A DNA stretch of 64,000 nt from Rhizophagus irregularis (Eukaryota; Glomeromycota; Glomeromycetes; Glomerales; Glomeraceae), in assembly GCF_026210795.1 (NCBI RefSeq), contig NC_089454.1, positions 496,001-560,000 of the forward strand, in the 5' to 3' direction. The notes below the pieces were generated by a model. It was not told the DNA's origin. It did no database searches and saw nothing but the letters and a program-made list of their open reading frames with translations. The position numbers were made by a program, and so were the translations under genes. This document shows positions 21,805 to 33,130 of this stretch, piece after piece. Each line of letters opens with the position of its first letter. Positions within the stretch are counted from its first letter, which is position 1.

Positions 21805-23586
21805 ATGAAAAGTTTCAAGTCTCAAACAAAGTCTCCTTCAAGACTTTCAGTTTCGTCCATAACACCTATTAAAAAAACTGGTACAATGACAACTACAACA
21901 ACAACAACAACTAATACAAAGACAAAACCTAAAACAACAACAATAAAATCTTTAAGTACTAATAGAGAATCAAAAGTAACAACGACTTTATCCAAAGTTT
22001 CAACAACAACAAAGAATCCATCATCGACAACTGTTAAAACTTCAAACACTTTAACAGGTAAAAATTTACCAAAAGAAAACAAAAGTTCAAGAAAAACAAC
22101 ATCTACAACATCTATAACAGTTAAAAAGAAAACAAGAGAAAAACAAGAGAAAGAGAAAGAGAAAGAGAAAGAGAAAGCGAAAGCGAAAGAAAAAGTTAAA
22201 AAGATTTCGACCAATTTACCAATTTTAGAAAATGAAGTGAAAAGTCCAATTAGAACAGAAATTAATAGTGTTATGAATGAAATACAAAAATTTCGAACCA
22301 ATTTACATGAACTCAGTAGAGTACAAGAAATAAGGAATGAGGATGAAAATATAACATCATCATCAACAACTCAAGATGAAATAATGATTCAAGCGGTACA
22401 AAATCAATTATCAGTAGTAAGACAACATATTACATCAATAATGGATAATTATAAATCGGATGAAAATTTATTAACAGTTATTATGACATATAATGAAGAA
22501 GTTAATATAGCATTACAAGAGGCATTACAAGAAGTACCAAAATTATATCAATCACAATTAAAACCTCCACCTTCACCATCATCATCATCTTCTTTATCAT
22601 CCCAATTTAATGATTATATTTCAATTAATGATCCTCAACAAATTATTGAATCTCAAAGAATACAAATTCAATTTCTTGAAAAAGCAAATTTTAATAATGT
22701 TATTCAATTAATTAATGATATAGAAAGATGTCAATTAAGTTTGGAGAATTTTATTAAATTCAATGATATTAATATTAATTTAAATTTAATAGAATCAAAA
22801 ATTCTTTTACGTAAATATGATATAAAAATTGATTTAGATAATTTATATGAAAAAAATATAAAATATTTTAATGTTTTATTAAGTCAAATATTACAAAGAT
22901 TATTATTAGAAACTGTATTAGAACATTCTGATATTTATTTTACTGGTTCATTAGAAAATTTCAAATCAACTAATCAAAATAACGAAATCAATGAAATTGA
23001 TGAAGAATTACTCAGTCCATATGATGCAATCGATTCACGTCATCATCATCATCATCATCACCATCACCATCACCATCACCATCATCATCATCATCAAATT
23101 ACTAAAATAAATCCTGAGGTTTACGCTGTATTGGGATCAAATGGTTTTGATGGATTTGAACATCCTTTCGTTGAATTTGTTGGAGAAAAATTAATTGAAA
23201 TAATTGAAAAATATTTTGATATAAAATATGATTCTAATTATATAGAAAATAGACAAAAATTTAATAATTTAGCAAATGAATTAATTCATAATATTATAAA
23301 TGTTTTTTATTTTAGAATGAAATCACAAGATCCTACTGCTCAATATAAATGGTTAGAATTTGGTGAAGATTTAGATTTAGGTATTATGTCTATTATAAAT
23401 TATAATACTTATTATAATAATTTTTCTTTACCTGGTGATTATATTAATGATGAGGATTTCGATGTGGTTGGAATTTGTTCTTTTCCTGCAATAGGAAAAA
23501 AGTTGAAAGATCAAGATAAATTTGAGGTTTATACTAAAGCAAAAGTTTTACCTAATAAGATTAGATTTGGTCATCATGATATTTAA
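21805..23586 (+). CDS. Low-complexity N-terminus plus conserved-looking C-terminal domain, unrecognised (593 aa)
   Basis: This intronless frame starts at ATG 21805. Residues 1-140 are Thr/Ser/Lys-rich with a Thr run and a charged KEKEKEKAKAKEK stretch that probably forms a single alpha-helix or coiled coil. Residues about 145-400 are helical with a Ser/Pro insert, suggesting coiled coils. A run of 18 histidines (23041-23094) precedes a folded-looking C-terminal part with EFVGEKLIEIIEKYFD, FRMKSQDPTAQYKWLEFGED and an ending IRFGHHDI. There is no signal peptide or membrane segment, so nuclear or cytosolic location is likely. The upstream 80 bp is a C/T-rich tract. I do not recognise a known domain; it may be a lineage-specific protein. 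The long Thr-rich start is nearly free of stops on the opposite strand, which is a shadow. Confidence 0.75.
   Translation: MKSFKSQTKSPSRLSVSSITPIKKTGTMTTTTTTTTNTKTKPKTTTIKSLSTNRESKVTTTLSKVSTTTKNPSSTTVKTSNTLTGKNLPKENKSSRKTTSTTSITVKKKTREKQEKEKEKEKEKAKAKEKVKKISTNLPILENEVKSPIRTEINSVMNEIQKFRTNLHELSRVQEIRNEDENITSSSTTQDEIMIQAVQNQLSVVRQHITSIMDNYKSDENLLTVIMTYNEEVNIALQEALQEVPKLYQSQLKPPPSPSSSSSLSSQFNDYISINDPQQIIESQRIQIQFLEKANFNNVIQLINDIERCQLSLENFIKFNDININLNLIESKILLRKYDIKIDLDNLYEKNIKYFNVLLSQILQRLLLETVLEHSDIYFTGSLENFKSTNQNNEINEIDEELLSPYDAIDSRHHHHHHHHHHHHHHHHHHQITKINPEVYAVLGSNGFDGFEHPFVEFVGEKLIEIIEKYFDIKYDSNYIENRQKFNNLANELIHNIINVFYFRMKSQDPTAQYKWLEFGEDLDLGIMSIINYNTYYNNFSLPGDYINDEDFDVVGICSFPAIGKKLKDQDKFEVYTKAKVLPNKIRFGHHDI
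23041..23094 (+). repeat. CAT/CAC repeat encoding 18 histidines
   Basis: Eighteen consecutive His codons, CAT and CAC mixed in the middle, lie in frame within the 593-residue protein. Mixed codons argue against recent pure slippage. Confidence 0.95.
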
Positions 23587-25467
23587 TTTTATTTAAAAGT
23601 CGCGTCACAAAAAAAAAAAAAATTTAATTTTTCTTTTTTTTTCCTTATTCTCCTAAAAAAAATAATTTTTTTTTTTTCCTAAAATAAAATAAAAAATTAA
23701 TTAATCATCTTTTAAGGATTATTAAGTTTGGGCATGATGTTACTACATAAATAAATGTTGTGATCATTACAGTATGACAAGAAACAATAGCTGCGGAAAA
23801 AGTACGTGTCAGGTGAAAAATGCACTGTAATGTTTGAGTGAATGTATTAAATAAGTTTTAATGGTTTTGAATTGTTGTAAAATTACTCAAAAAAAAACAA
23901 TAGATATTTTTATTTATGAAACATATTTGAAAAAATTAGATTTTCTTTTGATTTCATTTTAAAATTATTTGATATCATGAATTTCAGATGTAACAATAAA
24001 TTTAAATGAGAAAATTGCTTATCTGATGAGGAAAAAAAATTAGTAGCTCAAACAATAAATTCCAATTAAGAAATGTTTTGGCAAAATGTGATCATCTATG
24101 TTATAAAAGGTTAATTTTTATTAAAAAAAGAAATTCTTTTGACTTTTTTTTTCTTCTTAAATATATAAATTTAGTAATTTGGATTTTATATTCAAAAAAG
24201 ACTTTTTTACAAAATAATATTACAGATCGGATAATTTATAATACTTAGTAAAGTGCGTGGCTTGAGTGATATGACACAATGCAATATAAATCAAAATAGA
24301 GCCGTTTAAAATTACGTTCTATGACGCATTGTGCGGTACAAAACAATACAATACGTCATTATGACATCATTACGTCATTTAACGTTTCACGAAAAATATG
24401 AAAATAACCCTAAATTGCAGCGGAATTTAGATAGTAGCTTATTTTGGTCTTGGAATTGATTGAAATTGTATATTATAAATTTATACTAAATATTGAAAGG
24501 GAAAAATATTGCTGTAATCAGTAATGTCTGATTTGCTATGGCATGAGTGTTGAATTCCGGGCTCCGCCCAGTCATTATCTTTATTTCTTTAATGATGAAA
24601 TATTCTTCATTTCGTCATTCATATAGTATTACAATACTCTCCCTTTTAGTCGACGTAAAAAAAAAAAAATTTATTTACTTTCTAATTAATTCTTCCTTTG
24701 TTCGTGAGGGTTTTTAATATTACTTTCGTGATTTTATTATTGACCTATTACGTTAGTGTTTTTTTTCTCTCTGCTATTGTTTACGAATTTTTATCAACTT
24801 AACTTCTCAACTCATCACAAATATATAAAGTCCTTTTTTTTTTTTTTTTTTAGTTTTTGGATTTTTCTTTCCCGTAAATTAGTTATTGAATTTAACCTAA
24901 AATATTAAAAAAATTTTTTTTTTGATCTACCAACCTGAAAACATTTTGTAAAAAAAAGGTACTTTCCAATTGAATTTTTCTTTTTTTCTTTCTTATGTCC
25001 TAACGTGTTTTAAAAATTAGTAAAAAAATATATATATATATATGTTCAATTTATTACTTTAAAAAGTGAGGATTATAAGAAAGGTATTAGGTCGTAATTT
25101 AGATTTAAGCAGGACCGAACCTAAATTTTCTGGAAAGTTATTCTTCAAACTTATAATGATAGATACAAGGATTAATTTGAAGACTTCGGAAGAATTAGAT
25201 ATTATGTTATATAGTTTATCTAATTTTCGTTTTTATATTATATTTAAGATTTTTCAGAAAGTGTAGATCTAGATCATTTATTGAACATATTGTTTTTTTT
25301 CCTTAGATTCGATTTCTCAAGGGTGAAATTATAGAGGAAAAAAAAAAATTTTTGACGATAATTACAAATTATTTGACGATAATTACAAAAACTTTGACGA
25401 TAATTATTGACGATCATTAAAAAAACAACAATTACAAAACTTTGACGACAATCATACATACTGAAAT
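23587..25467. other. Intergenic region upstream of the histidine kinase
   Basis: AT-rich sequence with a GC mini-hairpin GGGC-TCC-GCCC at 24559-24569 and a long T run near 24833-24852. A 66-codon frame at 25066 lacks an ATG start. A tandem TTGACGATAATTACAAA repeat occupies 25350-25456, directly before the histidine kinase start. No gene is supported. Confidence 0.6.
25350..25456. repeat. TTGACGATAATTACAAA tandem repeat at the histidine kinase promoter
   Basis: Four to five imperfect copies of TTGACGATAATTACAAA-like units lie within 120 bp upstream of ATG 25468. The ACGATAATTA core recurs. The position makes a regulatory or 5' UTR role possible, but there is no direct evidence. Confidence 0.65.
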
Positions 25468-28400
25468 ATGGATCACGCGAACTCTTTTTTCTCTACTGTT
25501 CTTGAAAATTCTTCACCAACTCTGGTAACAGACATTAGTGGTCGTATTCTTTATGTTAATAGACCTGCTTTATGTTTACTGGAAAGATGTCGTCCTTTTA
25601 AGAGACCCAATGCAAATGTTCTTAATAATGATGATCCGGAACCAAGTTCTTTTATAAATAGTCATTATTCATCAATAATTGAACCTCTAGATGCGTACGA
25701 AGCTACATCACTACGTAATCATTTTATGAACAATGTACAGATTTTAAGTAAACGATCTCATGTTTGTCGGACGATTAAATGTAGAACTTTTTCAAGCAAA
25801 AGGCCTATTATGCTTGAATTTTCTACGCGTACATGTACGTATCCAGAATTTTTTAAAGATAATTCAGGAGAAAAAAATTTCTCCTCACCTTCTTCACCAC
25901 CAAAGAATGATGATATGTATTTAAGAAATTCTTCCGTAATTTCTTTAAATACATCGAGTTCTATTGATGGTAAGGAAGGTATTGAAAGTGAGGGCGGTGG
26001 AGGGGTGGAGGAGGAGGATGATGATGATGAGAACGAACAATTTTTTGATGCTAAAGAGTATTCGGAAGAGGATATTTTAGAAAATAATAATATTTTGATT
26101 CAACAATCTGTCAATAATAATAATTTTAATGTTCCTATGAATCATGAGAAAAATTCATATCATAGGACAAATAAAATGGAACTATTAAATCCTAAAACTC
26201 AAACAATAACTGATAGTCAATTATTAACCGTTGTAGGTTCAACCGAGGCCACAAATAATTTAATATTAATTAGTAATATCCGAGATGTAACCGATTCAAA
26301 ATTTCAAGAGTTTGTATTAAATGAATCTGATCACCGCATGTCGATTACCTATGACGTATTTGGAATTATCACAGAAATTTCTAGATCTTGTAAATCAATT
26401 CTTGGTTATGACCCGGATGAATTGCTTGGTATTGATGGTTATAATTTTATTCATCCTGATGATTCTACTAAAGTTCGAGCGTTTCATGCTAAACGTGCTG
26501 TAGAAAATTATGGTACCACTCTACAAAGACAATCTTTTCGTCATCTAAAAAAAGATGGTAGTTATTGTTTATTGGAGATATGGTCTCAAGGTATTCAACC
26601 GGATGGTTCTTGGTCATTTGTAAGTTTTAATATAACGGATGCTTCTGAGAATCTAATTGATAAACGTAATATGTGTGACCAAACTTTTATCCGTAAATTA
26701 TTACCAAAAAATGTTGAAGGAGAGCCTCACAGTAATGCTGCCAATAATTTTGTATCCTTCATTTGTCATGGTATGTATCCTTCCAATAGGAATGATAAAT
26801 GATTATTATTAAAAAAAAAAAAAAAGATATTTTTATATTTATCCAAAATTATGTATATGTCAATCGTTTATTAATTGTTTGTAATTTTTTCCCCACACAA
26901 ATAATTTTAGAACTTCGTAATCCATTAAACGGGATAATTGGTTTTACGTCTCTTATATTAGATACCGAACTTTCCGAGCAGCAGCGTGATTTTGCTGAAG
27001 CAATTTCATCCATAAGTAGTTATATGTGCAATATTATTAATCAATCACTTGATTTATGTCAAACTCAATCTAATCGTACGACATCTTCGGATATTGGACC
27101 TTTAAGATTACGTGAGATAGTTGAGTTTGGTTTTTTAACTGTCACTGTACTGGCTAGAACTAAAGGTACTGAACTTAAATTACAAGATCATTTGACTCCT
27201 TTACAAATGTCTGGTCAAAAGTATCAATCGATTAATGGCACCACGTCTCAAGTAAAAAATGAAAAGAAATGGTACGGAGATGAAGATATTGTAAGAAAAA
27301 TCTTATTGAATTATTTAACGAACGCTATTAAACATACTGGTTCTGGAGTAGTAACAGTACGCCTTGAGGTGGATTCTGATAAGTTACAAGATGGCAAGGA
27401 AGGTTTTATGGCCAAGTGTTCAGTTGAAGATACTGGACCTGGTATACCACAAAAAGACCTTAAACGTCTTTTCTTGCCTTATTCCAAACTAGTTTCATCA
27501 TTTGGTGAATTGAAAACCCTCAAGGAGGGAAATAATGGTACAAAATCACCAAACCATCAACAATCACATAGGAGTTCTGGTTTAGGGTTAAGTATTTGTA
27601 AAGAATTAGCTGATAAAATGGGCGGAAAAGTTGGTGTAGAAAGTGTAATGGGTAAAGGCAGCACTTTTTGGTTTACGTTTCCTGTGTATACTAGTAAGCC
27701 CGAAAATATGGAAGATGAATCTGATTCTTCAAGCAGCGTGAGAGAAGTTCGAGATAATGGAAAGTCTATAAAAAATGTATTCTTGACAAAATCATATTCA
27801 AATAGTGTTTTTGAAAATGGTCGTGACGGTGTTACAACATCATCTTCGACTTCAGCACCATCATCTCATTCAAATTCGAATCACACTGAAACTAATTCAA
27901 AAGGCGATTTAAATTCTGAAAACCATCGAAAGCATCGAAAGCATAGGAAACCTGCGAAGGTTCTTATGGTCGAAGATAATGAAACTAATCAGCGAATCGC
28001 TTTACATTATTTGGAAAAAATGGGTCAAAAAGTTACATTAGCTGCAAATGGTATAGAGGCATTAGAAAAGATGAAGAATGAGACTTTTGACATTCTTTTT
28101 GTTGATTTACAAATGCCTTATATGGTAAATAATATTTTGTGATTTTTATAGAAGTTTCGTGGATTTATTGATCTTTTTTTTCCTTTTTTTTTTAATAAGG
28201 ATGGATATACTTTAACTCGTCGAATAAGGGAAGCTGAACGTGAGGCTGAACGTGAGGCTGAACAAGAAGCATGTCGGTGTGATAAGCAAGATTGTGAATC
28301 ATTATTATTCAGTGTATCAGAATCCTCCACACCACCACCTACTCCACCGGGATCATCATCAGCATTAACAAATGGTCATCAATCAGTTATTCCATTAGTT

Positions 28401-28958
28401 TCATTAATACAATCTTCACAATCTATATCTCCATTACATATAAACACCCAACCGCCAATAATATCCAGTACATCATCATCTTTATCATCATTATCATCAT
28501 CTAATTATTCCTATTCATCATCATCTTCGTCTTCAGAGTCCTCCTCTTCATCCTATTCGCAATCACTATTGCCATCTCCAACAACTACCTCTGGTTCAAC
28601 TAAAAATAATGTAACAATAAAAAATTCTCATCAGTCCGTTCCATCGTCTCCTCCAATATCTCCTCCATCATCATCCCATAAACGCCTTAAACATGTACCT
28701 ATTGTAGCATGTACTGCCAATGTTTTAGATGAAGAAAAAGGTAGGTGTAAACAACATGGAATGGATGGTTTTTTAAGCAAACCATATAAAATGGAACAGA
28801 TGAAACAATGCATAGAAGAACTAGTGGAAAGTGATGATGAATCATTGCCGGGTAAAGATGAAAAGAATAACGTTGAAAATCGGGATTATAATTTACCAAT
28901 TAATCAAACCAATCAAATCAATCAATATGAAAAAAACTTGTCAATAGCTCCTATATAG
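25468..28958 (+). CDS. Hybrid histidine kinase with two PAS-like domains and a split receiver
   Basis: Three exons, 25468-26770, 26911-28124 and 28200-28958, give 1091 residues. The first splice creates the H-box HELRNPLNGI with His434 as the predicted phospho-acceptor. An N-terminal PAS-like region (TLVTDISGRILYVNRPALCLL) is followed by a Ser/Glu/Asp-rich linker and a second PAS domain (about 285-395: DPDELLGIDGYNFIHPDD). After the H-box come the N-box (NYLTNAIKH, near 568), DTGPGIP and GLGLSICKELADKMGG of the HATPase domain. The receiver starts KVLMVEDN with phospho-acceptor Asp833 (DLQMPYM), but the conserved Lys (FLSKPYK) is at 1033. About 200 residues separate them instead of roughly 50, because a Ser/Pro-rich insertion begins right after the third exon junction. 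No membrane helices are seen, so a cytosolic sensor is likely, feeding a His-Asp phosphorelay. Confidence 0.9.
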
Positions 28959-30164
28959 AATTTATCTACGTTGACATATGTCTCCCAGCATAGTTTAAAA
29001 TGACATTGATTATTATTGACTTAATTCATTGTTACATATTAATTCTATTTGGAATATATATTACATACAGATCGAGCGTAGAAAAAAAAAATTATATATC
29101 ATTCTAACCTGTTGATCAGCTTAATCATTTAAATTGTATTTTTATAACCTATTAACTTTATATTTAGTTTTCTTAAATATTTTCCTTCTCCCACTTTACT
29201 TTCTTCTCAGCCACATCCTTTTTTAATTCCCTCTTCTTGTGTATATTTTTTGTTCATTTCCCCCTTATACTAATAATATAAACCTGATATGTAGTTATAT
29301 CAGAGCAAAAATTCATTATTTTTTTTTAAAAAAAAAAAGAGGTTATATTTGTATTTAAAGGGTCATCGCAGGTTCGTTCTATTAAATACATTTTGTTAGA
29401 GTTACCATTTTTTCCCCTTGCATTTCAAAAAATTATTAAAATATATACGTTATATGTATATAAATTATTATGTTTATAATAAAATAATATTAAAAAAATC
29501 TTTAATTGACAATTGTCAACTTTCGAGTCCAAAGTTTATGTTGTAATATTGATGAATTACCTAAAAATTCACAAATCACGTGTTAAAATGTTTGCATTGC
29601 GAGTTGTTGGATCAAATGAACATGTTAAGTACTGTGGTACCAATAGAAATTTGCGATGTATATATTTTATTAATACGAGTATTTTTATATGGATTCATCT
29701 ATTATTAAAATGAAAGTAAATTAATTATAAGCATAATTAATCATAAAACGTAAATAAAAATTATATAATCGTACATATTTCTTTCTCGCAAATTTCACCT
29801 CATTTTACCTTATGATCGAGTAAGAAGTACAAGAGTGATGATCATCAATTTTTTATCGCAAAAATTTTGTCAGTTGTCAATAAATAATTTTTCTTTTCTC
29901 TTCAAACTTTTTATAATTAAAACCTCGTTATCTATCTGCAATTCGGAAAAATTTATGTTCCAACGGCAAACAAGTAATTCAAAAAAGTTAAACACAATCT
30001 TATTGACATTTACATAAATAGAATTTGGGATGAAAATAATGTATGACTATAACTAAATATATTCACTTGCATCAAATATATTCTTAATGGGTAATAAGTC
30101 TGTAAGAAAAAGAATTTTCTTGTTTCTTCCTTCGAACATTTGATCCTTTTTATTTTTTAATAAT
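28959..30164. other. Intergenic region
   Basis: AT-rich, with C/T-rich tracts near 29170-29270 and a T9A11 junction at 29319-29338. Short frames at 29513 and 29835 do not look coding. Nothing else is identified. Confidence 0.6.
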
Positions 30165-32560
30165 ATGTTCTCACGTACTATTTTAATAATAATATTTTGG
30201 TTCTTTATGAAAATTTTTATTGGAATTGATGCAGGAATTTATACAAAGACAAATCTAATAATACAAGAAAAACATCAACTTAATAAACTTAATATAAATT
30301 ATTTTAATCATAATGAAACCAAACATATTTTAGTTGGTTCAGTTGGAGGTAAATTGAATAATTTTATAATTTATAGATAAAAGGATTTGAAAAAAAAAAG
30401 GTTTTTTTTGATAAGATGAAATGCTAATAAATAGGATGGAGTAATATTCGACCTTTAATAGAAATTTGTAAGATTTTAATTGATCGTGGACATAATGTAA
30501 GTGAGAAATTTCTATAATTCCTTTTTTTTTTAATTTTATAATTAAAAATAATTTTTTTTTCCTTTTTTTAAAGATAACATTTATTTCGCCAATACCATCA
30601 TTATCATTATTAACTGAAGAGGATTATTATTGGTTACAAAATTCTTCAATAATTAATCATATTCCATCAGGACCTTCATTTAATATAAAAGATATACCAG
30701 AATATCAAAAAATCATTTCAGAAGATTATAATATTAAAATGTTTGGATACTTGATAAACTATTTTAATTCAAAGTATTTAAATAATTTTAATTTATATAA
30801 AAAAGTTGCTAATGAAATGACAAAAGTTGATTTATTTTTTTGTGAATTATTTTTAAATGATGCTTGTATTGATGTTGCCTGGTTAATGAATAAACCTTTG
30901 GTTACTATGTCATCTAAATTATGTAAGTAAATATTTTTATTTGTATAACATCATACATAATCAATAATACTATATATAATAATAATAATAATATATATAT
31001 ACTAATAATAATGTTAACGGTTATATATAGCAATGTCATATGCACCATATAAATCCGATCCAATGATAGGATGTAATGTAAATATGGAACAAGAGACATT
31101 TTTTAAGAGATTTAAGTGTGCAATCATTACACCTATTCAAATGAATATTATTCTTTCACCTTATATTAAAGAATTAGATGAATTAAGAAGGAGAGTTGGA
31201 ATTACAAGTTCTAATTTTTCTGAAAAATTACAAAATTCATTATTTTTAGCTGATACATTTTTTGGTTTTGAGGTATTTATTTTATTTGATTTTATTTGAT
31301 TTTATTTATTTTTATTTGATTTTATTTGATTTTATTTGATTTATTTGATTTATTTGATTTTATTTGATTTTATTTAATTTTATTGATTTTATTTGATTTT
31401 TTTTGTTTGATTTTATTTGATTTTATTTGATTTTATCTGATTACATTAATATTATTTAATAATTTGTTAACTTATTATTATTATTATTATTATTATTTAA
31501 AGACTTCACATCCAACTTCTCCACTTTATCAAGTAAGTCCTATATTTAATCTATCATTATTTCTCTTTCTATATATATTCATATTTATATATAATTTTTA
31601 TAATAGGAAATTGGACCAATAATGGCAGATGAATACAAAACATTACCAAAAAAACTTTATAATTTTATAACATTACATAGAAGGATTATATATATCAATT
31701 TTGGAACACAAATTTATACAACATCAAAGAATAATGCAATACTTCTTCAAGCATTTATTGAAGCAATAAATAATAGGATAATAGATGGAATAATTTGGAC
31801 ATTTGATTCATTTAATTCAACATCAACAAAAGAATTATTTCCACCTACAATAAAACTTTCAAATAACGAAATTATAAATACTTTAAATATATTAAATAAT
31901 AATTATCATCCAAGTATACATTTTACAGATAATTATTCAACACAATTTTCAATATTAAATCACAAAAATATTATAATACATTTAACAAATGGAGAATTAG
32001 TAAGTATTTATGAATCTTTATATACAGGAACACCGATGTTATTATTACCAATTGCATTTGATCAATTAAGTAATAGTGAAAAATTATTAAAAAGTAATGT
32101 TGGATTATTACTTTCAAAAAATTCACTTAATATTCGAGATATTATAAATAAGATAAGAATATTACAAATGGATAAAAAAATATTTTTAAATATGGAAAGG
32201 ATGAAAAATTTAGTTATAATAAATTGTAAAAGAAAATTTAGAGCAGCAGATTTAATTGATTTCGTTTTATATTCAAACAAATTAAAATTAAATTGTAATA
32301 ATCAAGAAGAAGATGAAGAAGAGAATTGTGATAATGAAGATTTAAAAGTTTGGATTACACCTGAATCAAGAATGGGGTTCATAAAAGGAAAATATTTAGA
32401 TGTTTACGTTTCATTTATTTTTATATGTTTAATAATTATTTTTTTAATTATTTTAACAATTTGGAAATTTTGTAAATTATTAATTAGATCAATTTGGAAA
32501 TTTTGTAAATTATTAATTAGATTTTTATATTGCATTCTAAGGTATAATAAATTTTTTTAA
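30165..32560 (+). CDS. UDP-glycosyltransferase-like (GT1/UGT) membrane protein
   Basis: Six exons, 30165-30348, 30435-30496, 30574-30922, 31031-31272, 31503-31532 (30 nt) and 31607-32560, give 606 residues with consistent phases. The N-terminus (ILIIIFWFFMKIFIGI) is a signal peptide or anchor. The first exons carry the UGT N-lobe pattern (LVGSVGGWSNIRPLIEICKI, RGHNITFISP). Exon 6 has RIIYINFGTQ, the start of the nucleotide-sugar lobe, and the segment HLTNGELVSIYESLYTGTPM followed by LLLPIAFDQ, matching the UGT donor-binding signature, with HLTNGE where HGG is usual. A C-terminal membrane helix (FIFICLIIIFLIILTI) precedes a tandem peptide repeat IWKFCKLLIR x2. A type I ER/secretory membrane topology is expected. 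The acceptor substrate (sterol or other lipid) is a guess. Confidence 0.85.
31273..31445 (+). repeat. TTTTATTTGA repeat within an intron
   Basis: The fourth intron of the glycosyltransferase-like gene (31273-31502) is filled by about 15 imperfect copies of a 10-bp TTTTATTTGA unit. It makes this intron the longest of the gene (230 nt) against 78-108 nt for the others. Confidence 0.8.
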
Positions 32561-33130
32561 TAAAATGAGATTTTTTTATTTTTTATTTTACAATTAAATC
32601 GCACGCAATTTGGAAAATGTAATAAATTTTTTTTGGGATTTACTTTATTGATCCACGCAATTTTTAATCCGCGTAATTTGGAAATTATGTAATTATACAG
32701 TAATCAGAGGATATAATAAATTTTTTTTAATAAACGGTTTAATATTGATGACGATTAATCAACGCAATTTTGTAACAATTCACGCAATTTGGAAATTATG
32801 TAATTATAATGTATTCAGGGGACATAATAAATTTTTTTTTAATAAACGGGATTTACTTTATTGATAACAATTAATCCGCAATTTGGGAATTTTTTATTAT
32901 ATTTTAGGACATAATAATAAATGAGGTTTTACTTGAGGTTTAACAATTAATCCACGCAATTTTGTAATTCTAAGACAAATTTTTTAATAAATGGGATTTA
33001 TTACAATAAACCCACGCAATTTTGCATATTGCTATTTTTATAATTCCAAGACAAAAAAAAAAAAGGAGGTTTACTTGGCCGTACGATAAAATCCAAAGCA
33101 ATTTTGTAAATTATTGGTTAGATTTTTTTT
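32459..33130 (+). repeat. Degenerate tandem array continuing from the glycosyltransferase 3' end
   Basis: The CDS end holds two copies of ATTTGGAAATTTTGTAAATT (32459-32520). Beyond the stop, related blocks with ACGCAATTTTGTAATT or GCAATTTGGAAATTATGTAA plus AATAAATTTTTTTTAATAAA recur near 32600, 32670, 32765, 32875, 32955, 33010 and 33095. Similarity to the gene end suggests it was the source. Confidence 0.6.

Noticed and set aside
21822-22301. 159-codon minus-strand frame rich in Val/Phe
   Set aside because: It is the complement of the Thr/Lys-rich repeats of the plus-strand gene.
25066-25266. 66-codon frame upstream of the histidine kinase
   Set aside because: It begins with GTG, has no homology and no splice link to the kinase gene; it may be 5' UTR.
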